A stretch of 5,602 bases of DNA, from positions 1 to 5,602 of the forward strand of contig CAADUS010000098.1 in the NCBI GenBank assembly GCA_900752275.1, read 5' to 3'. Source of the DNA: an uncultured Collinsella sp. (lineage in GTDB: Bacteria > Actinomycetota > Coriobacteriia > Coriobacteriales > Coriobacteriaceae). Each line of letters begins with the position of its first letter. Position 1 is the stretch's first letter. Below, piece by piece: positions 5,556 through 5,602 of the stretch. Below the pieces are notes generated by a model. That model saw only the letters and a list, made by a program, of their open reading frames with translations, did not search any database and was not told where the DNA came from. The translations under genes were made by a program, and so were the position numbers.

Positions 5556-5602
5556 ATGACCCAAAGAAGAAAGCGATATGACAGGCAGTTCAAGGTCTCG
5601 GC
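5556..5602 (+). CDS. Probable IS3-family transposase OrfA, N-terminal fragment (3' end outside window)
   Basis: Only 15 full codons are visible: MTQRRKRYDRQFKVS, then an incomplete Ala codon at the edge. The pattern of a basic start, then an aromatic residue, then [DR]-x-FK-x-[SE]A is the usual beginning of the OrfA helix-turn-helix protein of IS3/IS911-type elements, which binds the element's terminal repeats and is joined to the OrfB DDE domain by frameshifting. The start is supported by AAAGG (5543-5547) 8 nt before the ATG. The identification rests on a very short stretch plus the terminal-repeat-like sequence just upstream. A different small DNA-binding protein with a similar start cannot be excluded. 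Confidence 0.65.
   Translation, partial: MTQRRKRYDRQFKVS

Larger units (their letters stand above)
5522..5602 (+). mobile_element. Left end of a probable IS3-family insertion sequence (continues past window)
   Basis: The sequence starting near TTGGACACC (5522-5530), followed after about 25 nt by a short gene whose product begins like an IS3-family OrfA, has the layout of an IS3-type left end: terminal repeat, short leader, orfA. The exact tip is uncertain, because no target duplication or right end is visible; TGGACACC at 5523 is the most likely tip, since IS3 elements usually begin with TG. The right end, orfB and the frameshift region would lie outside the window. Confidence 0.6.

Overview
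The window holds the 3' part of a bacterial glycogen-metabolism operon, all on the + strand, followed by an AT-richer region with several nested hairpins and the left edge of an insertion sequence. Gene order is glgP (3' end only), glgC, glgD, glgA. The coding DNA is GC-rich with a strong preference for G/C at third codon positions. GlgC comes with its paralogue GlgD, as in Firmicutes-type glycogen operons. Together these suggest a gut-type Gram-positive such as Collinsella or another member of the Coriobacteriia; this is an inference from style, since no taxonomic marker is present.

Layout: 1-459 is the C-terminal end of glycogen phosphorylase, entering at the PLP-lysine motif. 460-567 is a 108-nt gap with a modest hairpin and a clear Shine-Dalgarno for glgC. 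568-1716 is glgC and 1721-2848 is glgD, only 4 nt apart and probably translationally coupled. 2849-2938 carries a strong 12-bp stem-loop just before the glgA ribosome binding site. 2939-5245 is glgA, whose normal GT5 catalytic part (about residues 1-490) runs in the same frame into a tail of about 277 residues of Lys/Ala/Thr/Pro/Glu repeats resembling histone H1 or HU tails. 5276-5304 is an intrinsic-type terminator.

The 310-nt stretch between glgA and the next start codon (5246-5555) contains no convincing gene. It holds the terminator, a 132-nt element bounded by a perfect 14-bp inverted repeat (5336-5467) with further stems inside, a small AT-rich hairpin (5471-5495), and the tip of an IS3-like element. 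In that tip the left end can pair with the Shine-Dalgarno region of the transposase gene starting at 5556, which runs off the window.

Function: GlgC, probably as a complex with the catalytically degenerate GlgD, makes ADP-glucose. GlgA uses it to extend alpha-1,4-glucan, and GlgP releases glucose-1-phosphate from the polymer. The points most worth a second look are the histone-like tail on GlgA and the structured 132-nt intergenic element.
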